This document shows positions 1 to 7,304 of a DNA stretch of 23,532 bases, one piece after another. The position numbers and the translations under genes were made by a program. The notes under the pieces were generated by a model. The model was not told the origin of the DNA and made no database searches. It saw nothing but the letters and a program-made list of their open reading frames with translations. Source of the DNA: an uncultured Selenomonadaceae bacterium (GTDB lineage: Bacteria > Bacillota > Negativicutes > Selenomonadales > Selenomonadaceae); contig CATYZV010000001.1 of the NCBI GenBank assembly GCA_958415865.1, positions 1 to 23,532 on the forward strand, in the 5' to 3' direction. Within the stretch, counting starts at the first letter, position 1. The number at the start of each line of letters is the position of its first letter.

Positions 1-1
1 C

Positions 2-610
2 ATCATGGACGGACGTAAAATCAAATCAATCAACCAATATTGGAATAAGCGCAAGGCAAAACTGCAAAGCGTTGCGAGTAAGCAAGGCTTTCATACGACA
101 AAGCAGATTTGTAGCCTGACGAGAAAGAGAAACAGCCGCATTGATGACTGCATCAAGAAAACAGCACGCTATATCATAAACTACTGCATTGCCCATGATA
201 TAGGAACAATGATTTGCGGCTATAACAAAGATTTCAAGCGAAATGTTAATCTTGGTTCAAAAAACAATCAGCAGTTTACGCAGATCAGCTTCAGTAAACT
301 CTTGCAGACGATAAAAAATCTCTGTGAGAGGTATGAAATGAATTACATTGAGCAGGAAGAATCCTACACATCAAAGGCAAGTTTCTTGGATTTAGATGAA
401 ATACCTGTTTTTAGCGAGATCAAAAAGCAAACGTACAAATTCAGCGGTAAAAGAATATACCGCGGACTGTACCGCGCTAAAAACGGCAGGATGCTAAATG
501 CCGATGTAAACGGAGCGTGCAATATACTGCGAAAAAGTAAGCAGAACTTCAAATACGAAGAACTGTGTAGAGGGCTTTTGGCAAGCCCTTTGAGAATAAA
601 AGTCAGCTGA
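2..610 (+). CDS. tnpB: RNA-guided endonuclease TnpB, C-terminal part (5' end outside window)
   Basis: TnpB is the OmegaRNA-guided RuvC-like nuclease of IS200/IS605 elements, the ancestor of Cas12. The reading frame is already open at base 2, where an Ile codon precedes MDGRK, so this is a partial gene and the ATG at 5 is not its start. The first visible residues match the family motif DGRKIKSINQYWNK. The RuvC-II catalytic glutamate is in QEESYTSKAS (E119 counting from that Met), and the RuvC-III aspartate is in NADVNGACNI (D167). The RuvC-I aspartate would lie upstream of the window. The CxxC...CxxC zinc ribbon found in many TnpBs between RuvC-II and RuvC-III is absent and replaced by FLDLDEIPVFSE...FSGKR. 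This is a known-looking Firmicutes variant rather than obvious decay. No frameshift is seen in the visible 202 codons. Confidence 0.9.
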   Translation: MMDGRKIKSINQYWNKRKAKLQSVASKQGFHTTKQICSLTRKRNSRIDDCIKKTARYIINYCIAHDIGTMICGYNKDFKRNVNLGSKNNQQFTQISFSKLLQTIKNLCERYEMNYIEQEESYTSKASFLDLDEIPVFSEIKKQTYKFSGKRIYRGLYRAKNGRMLNADVNGACNILRKSKQNFKYEELCRGLLASPLRIKVS

Positions 611-662
611 GAATTTTTGCTGAGCTTCTCAAGAATCCCCTGCCTTTAGGCATGGGGAGTGT
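540..662 (+). ncRNA. Presumed omega-RNA (reRNA) 3' part overlapping tnpB end and IS right end
   Basis: Three consecutive stem-loops are readable. The first is AGGGCTT (571-577) with AAGCCCT (583-589). The second is nested: outer TTGAGAA (590-596) with TTCTCAA (626-632), inner TCAGC (603-607) with GCTGA (619-623). The third is the end hairpin 637-657. In studied TnpB systems the guide scaffold is transcribed from the tnpB 3' end through the right end, and the guide sequence lies just outside the element, here starting about 666. The 5' limit given is arbitrary; the structures are seen directly, but the RNA itself is inferred. Confidence 0.6.
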
Positions 663-686
663 CAACAATAAGTATCCGGAAATCTG

Positions 687-715
687 TTGACATGAAATCA
701 GCAGTAGTCTATAAT
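687..715 (+). promoter_or_regulatory. rpmH operon promoter, perfect sigma-A consensus
   Basis: TTGACA (687-692) and TATAAT (710-715) are separated by exactly 17 bp, an ideal vegetative promoter. Predicted transcription starts near 722, about 44 nt upstream of the rpmH start codon. It lies only 21 bp beyond the right end of the IS element, so the insertion has spared it. Confidence 0.88.
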
Positions 716-765
716 TCTATTAGCTATATTTGAATCATGGCAGCACTTTTAAGGAGGTGTAAACA

Positions 766-900
766 TTGAAACAGACTTTTCAGCCCAACGTTCACTGGAA
801 AAAGAAGACTCACGGCTTCCGTCAGCGCATGAAGACTAAAGGCGGCCGCCTCGTACTCAAAAAGAGACGTGCTAGAGGAAGACATAAGTTATCCGCATAA
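766..900 (+). CDS. rpmH: Large ribosomal subunit protein bL34
   Basis: The 44-residue product begins [20 protein letters not shown] and continues with [22 protein letters not shown]. This is the full length and the unmistakable pattern of bL34, an extremely basic 50S subunit protein that binds 23S rRNA. The start is TTG at 766, set by an AAGGAGGTG Shine-Dalgarno at 751-759 with 6 bases between. There is no usable ATG. It is the first gene of the rpmH-rnpA block that normally flanks oriC and is driven by the consensus promoter at 687-715. A terminator-like hairpin directly follows, which would give bL34 much more mRNA than the genes behind it. Confidence 0.97.
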   Translation: MKQTFQPNVHWKKKTHGFRQRMKTKGGRLVLKKRRARGRHKLSA

Positions 901-904
901 CAGT

Positions 905-933
905 GGCCACTACGGTGGCCTCTTTTTCCTTTT
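905..933 (+). terminator. Intrinsic terminator/attenuator after rpmH
   Basis: GGCCAC (905-910), loop TACG, GTGGCC (915-920), then a T-rich tract TCTTTTTCCTTTT. No new promoter is obvious before rnpA, so this is probably a partial terminator that lowers downstream expression relative to rpmH. Confidence 0.8.
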
Positions 934-940
934 GTCATAA

Positions 941-990
941 GTAGCGATAGTGGCAGCTTTGCTGACTGCTATTGCCGTCATTATCGCTAT
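941..990 (+). other. Long imperfect hairpin in the rpmH-rnpA spacer
   Basis: The arm 941-954 (core TAGCGATA) pairs with 977-990 (core TATCGCTA) over 14 positions, using three G-U wobbles, around a 22-nt loop region. There is no T-tract, so it is not a terminator. A double-stranded RNA processing site or 5'-end stabiliser for the rnpA message is a reasonable guess. Confidence 0.5.
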
Positions 991-1040
991 ATGCAAAGCT
1001 TCTGCGGGTAATGCTGATACCGACTTTTGAGGATTTTGAA

Positions 1041-1424
1041 GTGAAGCAGATACTGCCCAGACGAATCATCGTGAAGGATAACGGTGATTTTCAAAAGATT
1101 TATCGTTATGGCCGTTCTCTGGCAAACAGGAATATGGTCATTTATTTTTGTAAGGCATTTCACCCATCGGCACGCGTAGCTTTTGCTGCGGGTAAAAAAC
1201 TGGGCAATGCCGTTACCAGAAACCGCGTAAAGCGTCTGATGCGCGAGGCATATAGGCTGCACCGTCATGAGATAGATGAGGGCTGCTGCCTGCTTTTAGT
1301 CGGCAGGATGGCGGCTGTGGATGCAGACTGCGCATCTATGGAAAAATCGTTTCGTGCGCTTTGCAGGCGCGCGGGCATATTGAAAGAAGCGGCTGGGGAC
1401 AAAAAAGCCGGTGAGAAAAAATGA
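1041..1424 (+). CDS. rnpA: Ribonuclease P protein component
   Basis: RnpA is the small basic protein subunit that binds RNase P RNA and helps remove 5' leaders from pre-tRNAs. The signature RNR helix is present in [16 protein letters not shown] (RNR at residues 60-62), preceded by the [10 protein letters not shown] and AAGKKLGNA segments typical of the family. The chosen start is GTG at 1041, with a GAGG Shine-Dalgarno at 1029-1032, giving 127 residues, within the usual 110-130 range. The frame is open further upstream to a TTG at 972, but that part overlaps the 941-990 hairpin, has no Shine-Dalgarno and is not family-like. The stop overlaps the yidD start (ATGA), implying coupled translation. 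Confidence 0.95.
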   Translation: MKQILPRRIIVKDNGDFQKIYRYGRSLANRNMVIYFCKAFHPSARVAFAAGKKLGNAVTRNRVKRLMREAYRLHRHEIDEGCCLLLVGRMAAVDADCASMEKSFRALCRRAGILKEAAGDKKAGEKK

Positions 1425-1633
1425 TGAAGTGTATGATGATCGTTTTGATCAGATTTTACCGCAATTTCATTTCGCCGCTAAAACCGCCCTGCTGCCGCTA
1501 TATTCCGACTTGTTCGGAGTACGCTTTGACTGCTATTGAAAAATACGGAGCCCGCCGCGGCGGCTGGATGGCGTTAAAGCGCGTTTTGCGCTGTCATCCT
1601 TTCCACAAAGGCGGGTACGATCCTGTAAAATAG
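1421..1633 (+). CDS. yidD: Membrane protein insertion efficiency factor YidD
   Basis: The 70-residue product has the YidD core: [18 protein letters not shown], the PTCSEYA motif with conserved cysteines, the [15 protein letters not shown] helix and the final GGYDPV. YidD is a small amphipathic inner-face membrane protein that assists YidC-dependent insertion and is nearly always encoded between rnpA and yidC, as here. It overlaps the rnpA stop by four bases. ATG 1421 or the adjacent ATG 1424-area codons could serve as start; 1421 is preferred because of the GGTGAG sequence at 1410-1415. Confidence 0.95.
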   Translation: MMKCMMIVLIRFYRNFISPLKPPCCRYIPTCSEYALTAIEKYGARRGGWMALKRVLRCHPFHKGGYDPVK

Positions 1634-1691
1634 ATTCTGTGATATTTTTTTATGATAATTCACCAATTATAACAGACTAGGATGTGATGAC

Positions 1692-2387
1692 TTGGAATTC
1701 ATTTCTTCGATATTTCAGCCGATCGTTGATCTCTTGGAATTCATTTTGGGTATATTCCACGATGCTTTGAGCGTAGCCGGAATTGAGTCGTATGGCGTAG
1801 CTATAATAGTGCTGACTATAATCATCAAAACACTGCTGTATCCGCTTACGGTAAAACAGGTAAAATCGATGAAGGGCATGCAGGAACTGCAGCCTAAGAT
1901 GAAAGCCTTGCAGGATAAATTCAAAGGTGATCCTAAGCGTTTGCAGGTAGAAATGCAGAAGCTCTACAAGGAAGCCGGCGTAAATCCTATGGCGGGCTGT
2001 CTGCCTCTTTTGGCGCAGATGCCTATTTTGATGGCTATGTTCTATGCGCTGCAAAGCATCAACTACGGCGGAGATCCGTCCTTCCTTTGGATAGCTGATC
2101 TATCTCAGCCGGACCCGATTTACATTCTGCCTATTTTGTCGGCAGCCAGCACTTTTATTGTGCAGAAGCAGACGACATCTAAATCCGGTTCTGCTCAGAC
2201 TCAGATGCAGATGAAGATCATGTCCTATGTAATGCCGCTGTTCATCGGCTGGATCAGCTTGAATTTTGCTGCAGGCCTTGTAATCTATTGGATTGTCAAT
2301 AATGTGATGCAGATTATTCAGCAATGGTGGATGTATCGTCATGAAGATATACCGCAGCCGTCCAAGAAGGCATCGAAGAAGGGATAA
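1692..2387 (+). CDS. yidC: Membrane protein insertase YidC/OxaA family
   Basis: This 231-residue Oxa1/YidC protein is the short Gram-positive form without the large periplasmic domain. It has five expected membrane segments, including IESYGVAIIVLTIIIKTLLY, PMAGCLPLLAQMPILMAMFYAL, the segment around IYILPILSAASTFIV, and SLNFAAGLVIYWIVNNVMQI. A cytoplasmic coiled-coil hairpin follows the first (KQVKSMKGMQELQPKMKALQ). The hydrophilic-groove residue that is Arg in E. coli and Bacillus proteins is Lys46 here, a conservative change. No lipoprotein cysteine is seen. The only reasonable start is TTG 1692 after AGGATGTGATGA. The tail is Lys-rich (KKASKKG), as in ribosome-contacting YidC tails. It inserts and folds membrane proteins with SecYEG and YidD. 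Confidence 0.96.
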   Translation: MEFISSIFQPIVDLLEFILGIFHDALSVAGIESYGVAIIVLTIIIKTLLYPLTVKQVKSMKGMQELQPKMKALQDKFKGDPKRLQVEMQKLYKEAGVNPMAGCLPLLAQMPILMAMFYALQSINYGGDPSFLWIADLSQPDPIYILPILSAASTFIVQKQTTSKSGSAQTQMQMKIMSYVMPLFIGWISLNFAAGLVIYWIVNNVMQIIQQWWMYRHEDIPQPSKKASKKG

Positions 2388-2392
2388 GATTT

Positions 2393-3049
2393 ATGGCAAG
2401 AGTCGTGGAAGCAACCGGAAGGGATATAGAGCAGGCAAAACAAGCAGCTTTGACTCAGTTGAATCTGCCGGAAGACAGAGTTGTTTTTGAGATTTTGGAA
2501 GAGCCGTCAAAAGGGCTGTTTGGCATTTTTGGTACGCGTAATGCCAAGGTAAAAGCTACTGAAAGAGAGCTGACACCGCTGGAGCGTGCAGAGGATTTCC
2601 TGCAGTCTGTATTTAAATCTATGCACAAAAAAGTAGAAATCAACTGCATAGAGGAAGATATAAACTATAAGTTTGATTTGATCGGTGAAAATCTCGGTGT
2701 GTTGATCGGAAAACACGGTCAGACGCTTGATTCGCTGCAGTATTTGACGAATATGGCAGCTAATAAAAATGCTTCCGGTGCTAGAGTACGGATTATTCTC
2801 GATGTGGAAGGATACCGCAAACGCCGCGAAGAAACGCTGTATCAGCTGGCACAGCGTTTGGCTTCTAAGGCACGCCGCTACAGAACAAAAGTGGTTTTAG
2901 AGCCGATGAACCGCCATGAACGCAAGATCATTCACATGGCATTGCAAAGTTATGCTGACATCATCACCTACAGTGATGGCGTGGAACCCCACCGCCGCAT
3001 CGTCGTGGATGTCAAGCATAATAAAAATGAAGATCTGTTAATTAAATAA
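2393..3049 (+). CDS. jag: RNA-binding protein Jag/KhpB (EloR)
   Basis: Three domains are readable in 218 residues. The first is an N-terminal Jag_N domain (1-55) with the KGLFGIFG motif. The second is a KH domain with the GKHG loop at 106-109, followed by QTLDSLQYL. The third is a C-terminal R3H domain with RHERKIIH (R177-xxx-H181). Jag/KhpB binds RNA, usually with KhpA, and in pneumococcus it influences cell elongation and division. The start is ATG 2393, with AAGAAGGG ahead of it and only 5 bases from the yidC stop, so it is co-transcribed with yidC. The linker between Jag_N and KH is short. Confidence 0.95.
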   Translation: MARVVEATGRDIEQAKQAALTQLNLPEDRVVFEILEEPSKGLFGIFGTRNAKVKATERELTPLERAEDFLQSVFKSMHKKVEINCIEEDINYKFDLIGENLGVLIGKHGQTLDSLQYLTNMAANKNASGARVRIILDVEGYRKRREETLYQLAQRLASKARRYRTKVVLEPMNRHERKIIHMALQSYADIITYSDGVEPHRRIVVDVKHNKNEDLLIK

Positions 3050-3064
3050 GAATTATACAAGCTG

Positions 3065-3113
3065 TGAAAGGGCTGTTTCCAATCTGTTATTTTGGGGCAG
3101 TCCTTTTATTTCT
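3065..3113 (+). terminator. Terminator-like hairpin between jag and mnmE
   Basis: Arm 3065-3075 (core AAAGGGCTG) pairs with 3098-3108 (core CAGTCCTTT), an 11-bp stem with two G-U pairs and a 22-nt loop, followed by a T-rich run. The long loop makes it weaker than the other terminators here. It may be a partial terminator dividing the membrane-insertion genes from the tRNA-modification genes. Confidence 0.5.
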
Positions 3114-3129
3114 GCTGAGGAGGGATATT

Positions 3130-4539
3130 TTGAGCTTTGTAAATAGTGAAAACGATACGATAGCAGCGATTTCCACGCCGCCGGGAGAAGGCGGTATCGG
3201 CATTGTTCGAATCAGCGGCCCTGATGCCGCAGCTGTGGCGGATAAGCTGTTTCAGGCGAGCAACAAGAAGCATAAGAATCATACCGCTGCTGATTTTGAA
3301 TCGCATAAAGTGGTATTCGGCAAGATTATTGATGAAGACGGCTGTATCATAGATGAAGCATTGTGCATACCGATGTGGGCTCCCAATTCCTACACGAGAG
3401 AAGACGTAGTAGAGATTCAAAGCCACGGTGGTTCGCTCGTGGTGCGGCGCATACTGGAGCTTGCGTTGAAATACGGGGCCAGGCTGGCTGAGCCGGGTGA
3501 GTTTACCAAACGCGCGTTTTTAAACGGCAGGCTTGATTTATCGCAGGCGCAGTCTGTCATGGACATAATCAAAGCTCGCACCGATGCCTCGCTGCGCATG
3601 GCAGCAGGTCATCTGCAGGGAAAATTATCATCGGAGATAAAGCAGATGCGCCACGATATTTTGGAAATCATAGCTCATTTGGAAGCATCGATTGATTTTC
3701 CGGAAGATGATATCGAAGATATTGCCAAGGAAAATGCCTATAAGAAGATATCGGCTATTAAAATGCGCATAGAAGATATGTTGAGCACGTTTAAGACCGG
3801 CAGAATCCTGCGCGACGGTCTTATGACGGCGATTATAGGCAAGCCCAATGTCGGCAAGTCCAGCCTTCTGAATGCTTTGCTGCGCGAGGATAGAGCTATT
3901 GTTACAGATATTCCCGGCACAACGCGCGACAGCTTGGAAGAATACGCCAATATAGGCGGTGTGCCCATACGTATTATCGACACGGCAGGCATTCGTGATA
4001 CAGAAGATAAAGTAGAACAGATAGGCGTAGAAAAATCGGTTTCGTATATTGAAAAAGCAGATTTAATCCTGGCTTTATTTGACGGTTCTAAAGGGCTTTC
4101 TGCTGAAGATGGTGAAATAATTGAACTTCTAAAGGGCAAAGAAGGGATAGTTCTTCTGACAAAACAAGATCTGCCGCAGAAGCTGGACAAATCGTCCTTG
4201 CAGGCACAGCTGGACGGTAAATTCAAATACATCAGCATTTCTACGATGAGCAGCAATGGTCTAAAACAGCTGGAAGATGAGATTGTAAACCGTGTTTATA
4301 GCGGGGCAGCAAACCAGGCTGAGGCTAATTTTGTCAGCAGTGTGAGGCAGGCAAAGGCACTGGAAGATGCTAAGGATAATCTTGCAGAATGCCTGCATAC
4401 GATAGATATGGGCATGGCAGAAGATTTTATCGTCATAGATGTGCGTTCAGCTTGGGAAAAGCTCGGCGAAATCACAGGTGATACGGTAAATGAAGACATC
4501 ATTGATCAGATATTCAGCCAGTTCTGCATCGGTAAATGA
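3130..4539 (+). CDS. mnmE: tRNA uridine-5-carboxymethylaminomethyl(34) synthesis GTPase MnmE
   Basis: MnmE with MnmG modifies the wobble uridine U34 of certain tRNAs. The 469-residue product contains the N-terminal formyl-THF-binding domain (TIAAISTPPGEGGIGIVRIS), a helical domain, and an embedded G domain. In the G domain G1 is GKPNVGKS, G2 lies in the DIPGTTRD region, G3 is DTAG and G4 is TKQD, a T variant of NKxD. It ends in the canonical FCIGK, with the catalytic cysteine. The start is TTG 3130, preceded by GAGGAGGG (3117-3124). The 22 in-frame codons upstream encode a non-homologous hydrophobic stretch and overlap the hairpin and the Shine-Dalgarno, so they are excluded. It lies directly before its partner mnmG. 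Confidence 0.96.
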   Translation: MSFVNSENDTIAAISTPPGEGGIGIVRISGPDAAAVADKLFQASNKKHKNHTAADFESHKVVFGKIIDEDGCIIDEALCIPMWAPNSYTREDVVEIQSHGGSLVVRRILELALKYGARLAEPGEFTKRAFLNGRLDLSQAQSVMDIIKARTDASLRMAAGHLQGKLSSEIKQMRHDILEIIAHLEASIDFPEDDIEDIAKENAYKKISAIKMRIEDMLSTFKTGRILRDGLMTAIIGKPNVGKSSLLNALLREDRAIVTDIPGTTRDSLEEYANIGGVPIRIIDTAGIRDTEDKVEQIGVEKSVSYIEKADLILALFDGSKGLSAEDGEIIELLKGKEGIVLLTKQDLPQKLDKSSLQAQLDGKFKYISISTMSSNGLKQLEDEIVNRVYSGAANQAEANFVSSVRQAKALEDAKDNLAECLHTIDMGMAEDFIVIDVRSAWEKLGEITGDTVNEDIIDQIFSQFCIGK

Positions 4540-4571
4540 CAAAAGCAATAGATTGAATGGAGGAGAGTATT

Positions 4572-6452
4572 TTGTTTGTTGCAGATGAATACGATATAGT
4601 CGTCATCGGCGCGGGTCATGCCGGTGTCGAAGCAGCGTTGGCAGGTGCGCGTTTGGGTTTTAAAACATTGTTGGCGACACTGAATCTTGATAACATCGCT
4701 ATGATGCCTTGCAATCCGTCTGTCGGCGGTCCTGCTAAAGGCCATCTCGTGCGCGAACTCGATGCACTCGGCGGTGAAATGGGCATTAATGCGGATAAGA
4801 CGTGTATTCAGTATCGCATGCTCAACACGGGAAAAGGACCTGCTGTGCAGACGCTGCGCGCTCAGGCAGATAAAAAGCTGTATCAATATACGATGAAACA
4901 TACCTGTGAACAGCAGGAAAATCTCGATGTAAAGCAAATTTTGATCGATGAAATCTTATTTGAAGATAATGCTGTATCAGGTGTAGTTGTGGAAACCGGC
5001 GAAGTTTATAAATGCAGAGCTATTGTGCTGGCTTCAGGCACATATCTGCGCGGCCGCATCATCATCGGTGAAGAAACGTATGCCGGCGGGCCTAACGGCC
5101 AAAGAGCCGCTGTGAAATTGTCCGAATGTCTTAAAAAAGCAGGCGTTGAATTGATGCGCTTTAAAACCGGCACGCCGGCGCGTGTCGACCGCCGTTCGCT
5201 CGATTTCTCCAAGATGACAATTCAGCCGGGCGACGATGAAGTGCACAATTTTTCTTTTATGAGCGATATCAAGACGCGCGAGCAGGTGCCGTGCTACCTC
5301 ACTTACACGAATGAACAGACACATAAAATCATCAGGGATAATATAGACCGCGCACCGATGGCCAACGGCATCATCGAAGGTGTAGGACCGCGCTACTGTC
5401 CTTCTATTGAAACGAAGATCGTGCGCTTTCCGGATAAGAAGCGTCATCAGCTGTTCATCGAGCCGGAAGGTTTAAATACGGAAGAAATGTATGTACAGGG
5501 TATGTCGACGAGTATGCCTATTGACGTACAGCTGGAATTTCTGCGCACAATAGCCGGCATGGAACACGTCCAGATAATGCGCCCCGGCTACGCCATCGAG
5601 TACGACTGTGTAAATCCCTTGCAGCTCAAGCCATCGCTGGAACTCAAGAAAATCAGCGGTCTGTTTTGCGCCGGACAGACGAACGGCACATCAGGCTATG
5701 AAGAAGCAGCAGCACAGGGTCTTATTGCCGGCATCAATGCTGCTATGAAATTAAAAGGAAAAGATCCGCTGATTTTAAAACGTTCCGATGCTTATATAGG
5801 TGTGCTGATCGATGATCTCGTTACAAAAGGCACGCAGGAGCCGTATCGAGTCATGACTTCACGTGCTGAATACCGCCTGCTACTGCGCCAGGATAACGCC
5901 GATCTGCGTCTGACGCAAAAAGGCAGAGATATCGGCCTGGTGAGCGACGCGCGTTATGAACGATTCTGCCGCCGCCGTGATGCTATAGCGGAAGCCATAG
6001 CCAATCTGCGCAGCATCCGAATCCATCCCAGCCGCGAAATGCTTGCCAAGCTCGATGAATGCGGTTTTGGCGAAATTCGCAACACCGTTACGGCAGCAGA
6101 CCTGCTGAAGCGCAAAGAAGTCAGCTACGATGATCTGCGCCGCCTGCTCGATTTGCCGCAGCTGGCTGACGACGTGAAAAAGCAGGTGGAAATATCCATC
6201 ATCTATGAAGGATATATCGTAAAGCAGCTAGAACAGGTAGAGCGAATGGAAAAACTAGAAGCCAAAATTCTGCCGGAAGATATTGATTACAATGACGTAT
6301 CCAGCCTGCGCAATGAAGCCAGAGAAAAGCTTAGCCAGATACGCCCCATATCCATCGGTCAGGCAAGCCGCATCTCCGGCGTATCGCCTGCCGATATCTC
6401 CGTGCTGCTAGTCTATTTGGAACAGCATCGCCGACAGGAGGCAAGATCATGA
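4572..6452 (+). CDS. mnmG: tRNA uridine-5-carboxymethylaminomethyl(34) synthesis enzyme MnmG
   Basis: MnmG (GidA) is the FAD- and folate-dependent partner of MnmE in wobble uridine modification. The protein opens with the FAD-binding dinucleotide motif [15 protein letters not shown] and carries the family blocks [49 protein letters not shown] and [16 protein letters not shown]. The C-terminal helical domain ends around [23 protein letters not shown] 4572 is chosen as start, giving 626 residues. The in-frame ATG at 4557 sits directly on the GGAGGAG Shine-Dalgarno (4559-4565) and is therefore unlikely to be used. The end overlaps rsmG by four bases (ATGA), indicating translational coupling. Confidence 0.96.
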   Translation: MFVADEYDIVVIGAGHAGVEAALAGARLGFKTLLATLNLDNIAMMPCNPSVGGPAKGHLVRELDALGGEMGINADKTCIQYRMLNTGKGPAVQTLRAQADKKLYQYTMKHTCEQQENLDVKQILIDEILFEDNAVSGVVVETGEVYKCRAIVLASGTYLRGRIIIGEETYAGGPNGQRAAVKLSECLKKAGVELMRFKTGTPARVDRRSLDFSKMTIQPGDDEVHNFSFMSDIKTREQVPCYLTYTNEQTHKIIRDNIDRAPMANGIIEGVGPRYCPSIETKIVRFPDKKRHQLFIEPEGLNTEEMYVQGMSTSMPIDVQLEFLRTIAGMEHVQIMRPGYAIEYDCVNPLQLKPSLELKKISGLFCAGQTNGTSGYEEAAAQGLIAGINAAMKLKGKDPLILKRSDAYIGVLIDDLVTKGTQEPYRVMTSRAEYRLLLRQDNADLRLTQKGRDIGLVSDARYERFCRRRDAIAEAIANLRSIRIHPSREMLAKLDECGFGEIRNTVTAADLLKRKEVSYDDLRRLLDLPQLADDVKKQVEISIIYEGYIVKQLEQVERMEKLEAKILPEDIDYNDVSSLRNEAREKLSQIRPISIGQASRISGVSPADISVLLVYLEQHRRQEARS

Positions 6453-7168
6453 TCTTCACTGAAGCACTGCAAGATGCAGCTGTAAAATACGGTTTAAAAC
6501 TCACAGAAAGCCAAATAAGCGATTTTAATGCGTACTATGAGCTATTAGTCGAATGGAATCAAAAAATCAATCTGACGGCTCTTACATCGCCTGAAGACGT
6601 AGCCGTAAAGCACATCATCGACTCGCTCAGCTGTTTTAAGCAGGAGCTGTTCAAGCCGGGGTCATCGCTCATCGACGTCGGCACAGGAGCCGGCTTTCCC
6701 GGCTTGCCGCTCAAGATATATTATCCGGAGCTGAAGCTCACACTGCTCGATTCACTCAACAAGCGCGTAAAATTTTTACAGCTAGTTGTGGATAAGTTAA
6801 ACTTAGACGGTGTGGAAGTTATCCACGCCCGCAGCGAAGAAGCAGCACGCCAGAAAAAGTACCGAGAGAAATTTGACTTGGCATCGGCAAGAGCTGTAGC
6901 ACGCCTGCCCATTCTCGCTGAATACTGCCTGCCGTTTGTCAAAGTCGGCGGCACATTTATAGCCTTAAAAGGGAGGCAGTATGAAGAAGAAATGACAGAG
7001 GCAGACAAAGCCGTCAAAGTATTAGGAGGGAAGATAGCAGAAGCAATGCCCGTTAAACTTCCCGGTCTTGAGGATAAAAGAGCCGTCATCTACATTGCAA
7101 AGATAAAAAAGACTCCGGCTGTATATCCCCGCAAAGCAGGAATGCCGGAGAGAAATCCCATAAAATGA
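6449..7168 (+). CDS. rsmG: 16S rRNA (guanine(527)-N7)-methyltransferase RsmG
   Basis: RsmG (GidB) methylates G527 of 16S rRNA using S-adenosylmethionine. The 239-residue product has the N-terminal [13 protein letters not shown] segment, the SAM-binding glycine loop [16 protein letters not shown], the following acidic strand [14 protein letters not shown], the [17 protein letters not shown] block, and a basic C-terminus with [13 protein letters not shown]. The start is ATG 6449 with GGAGG at 6437-6441, overlapping the mnmG stop. It is the last gene of the origin-proximal run and is followed by a strong terminator. The gene contains two DnaA-box-like nonamers (6787-6795 and 6819-6827). Confidence 0.96.
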   Translation: MIFTEALQDAAVKYGLKLTESQISDFNAYYELLVEWNQKINLTALTSPEDVAVKHIIDSLSCFKQELFKPGSSLIDVGTGAGFPGLPLKIYYPELKLTLLDSLNKRVKFLQLVVDKLNLDGVEVIHARSEEAARQKKYREKFDLASARAVARLPILAEYCLPFVKVGGTFIALKGRQYEEEMTEADKAVKVLGGKIAEAMPVKLPGLEDKRAVIYIAKIKKTPAVYPRKAGMPERNPIK

Positions 7169-7184
7169 TACTGTTATAATCTAC

Positions 7185-7218
7185 AAAGCAGACTGTACAA
7201 TTTCAGTCTGCTTTTTTT
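7185..7218 (+). terminator. Intrinsic terminator after rsmG
   Basis: AAAGCAGACTG (7185-7195), an 8-nt loop, CAGTCTGCTTT (7204-7214), then more T. A perfect 11-bp stem that closes the rpmH-rsmG gene block. Confidence 0.93.
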
Positions 7219-7253
7219 ATGTAGATAGCAATGCTTAAAGATCATTTTGATTA

Positions 7254-7262
7254 TGATATAAT
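7254..7262 (+). promoter_or_regulatory. Extended -10 promoter of the aldo/keto reductase gene
   Basis: TGATATAAT is a perfect TATAAT (7257-7262) with the TGn extension. The -35 region around 7234-7239 (CTTAAA) is poor, as is common for extended -10 promoters. ATTATG (7250-7255) and CATAAT (7269-7274) form a small inverted repeat around the -10 and could be an operator. Confidence 0.65.
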
Positions 7263-7304
7263 TAATAACATAATATTCTTATAGATAGAAAGGTGGTTTT
7301 CAGC

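Larger units (their letters stand above)
1..665 (+). mobile_element. IS200/IS605-family element, 3' portion with right end (left part outside window)
   Basis: The block consists of the C-terminal half of a TnpB gene followed directly by a structured, non-coding right end. The end carries the hairpin CCCC-TGCC/GGCA-GGGG (637-657, one bulged T) followed by TCAA at 662-665. This resembles the subterminal hairpin plus TCAA-type right-end cleavage site known for IS608/IS605 elements. No TnpA Y1 transposase is in view, so the copy could be an IS605-type or a TnpB-only (IS1341-type) element. The right boundary is inferred from the TCAA tetranucleotide and could be off by a few bases. Single-strand IS200/IS605 elements do not make target-site duplications, so none is expected. 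Confidence 0.8.

Noticed and set aside
972..1040. In-frame N-terminal extension of rnpA
   Set aside because: It starts inside the 941-990 hairpin, lacks a Shine-Dalgarno and does not resemble RnpA. GTG 1041 has a proper site.
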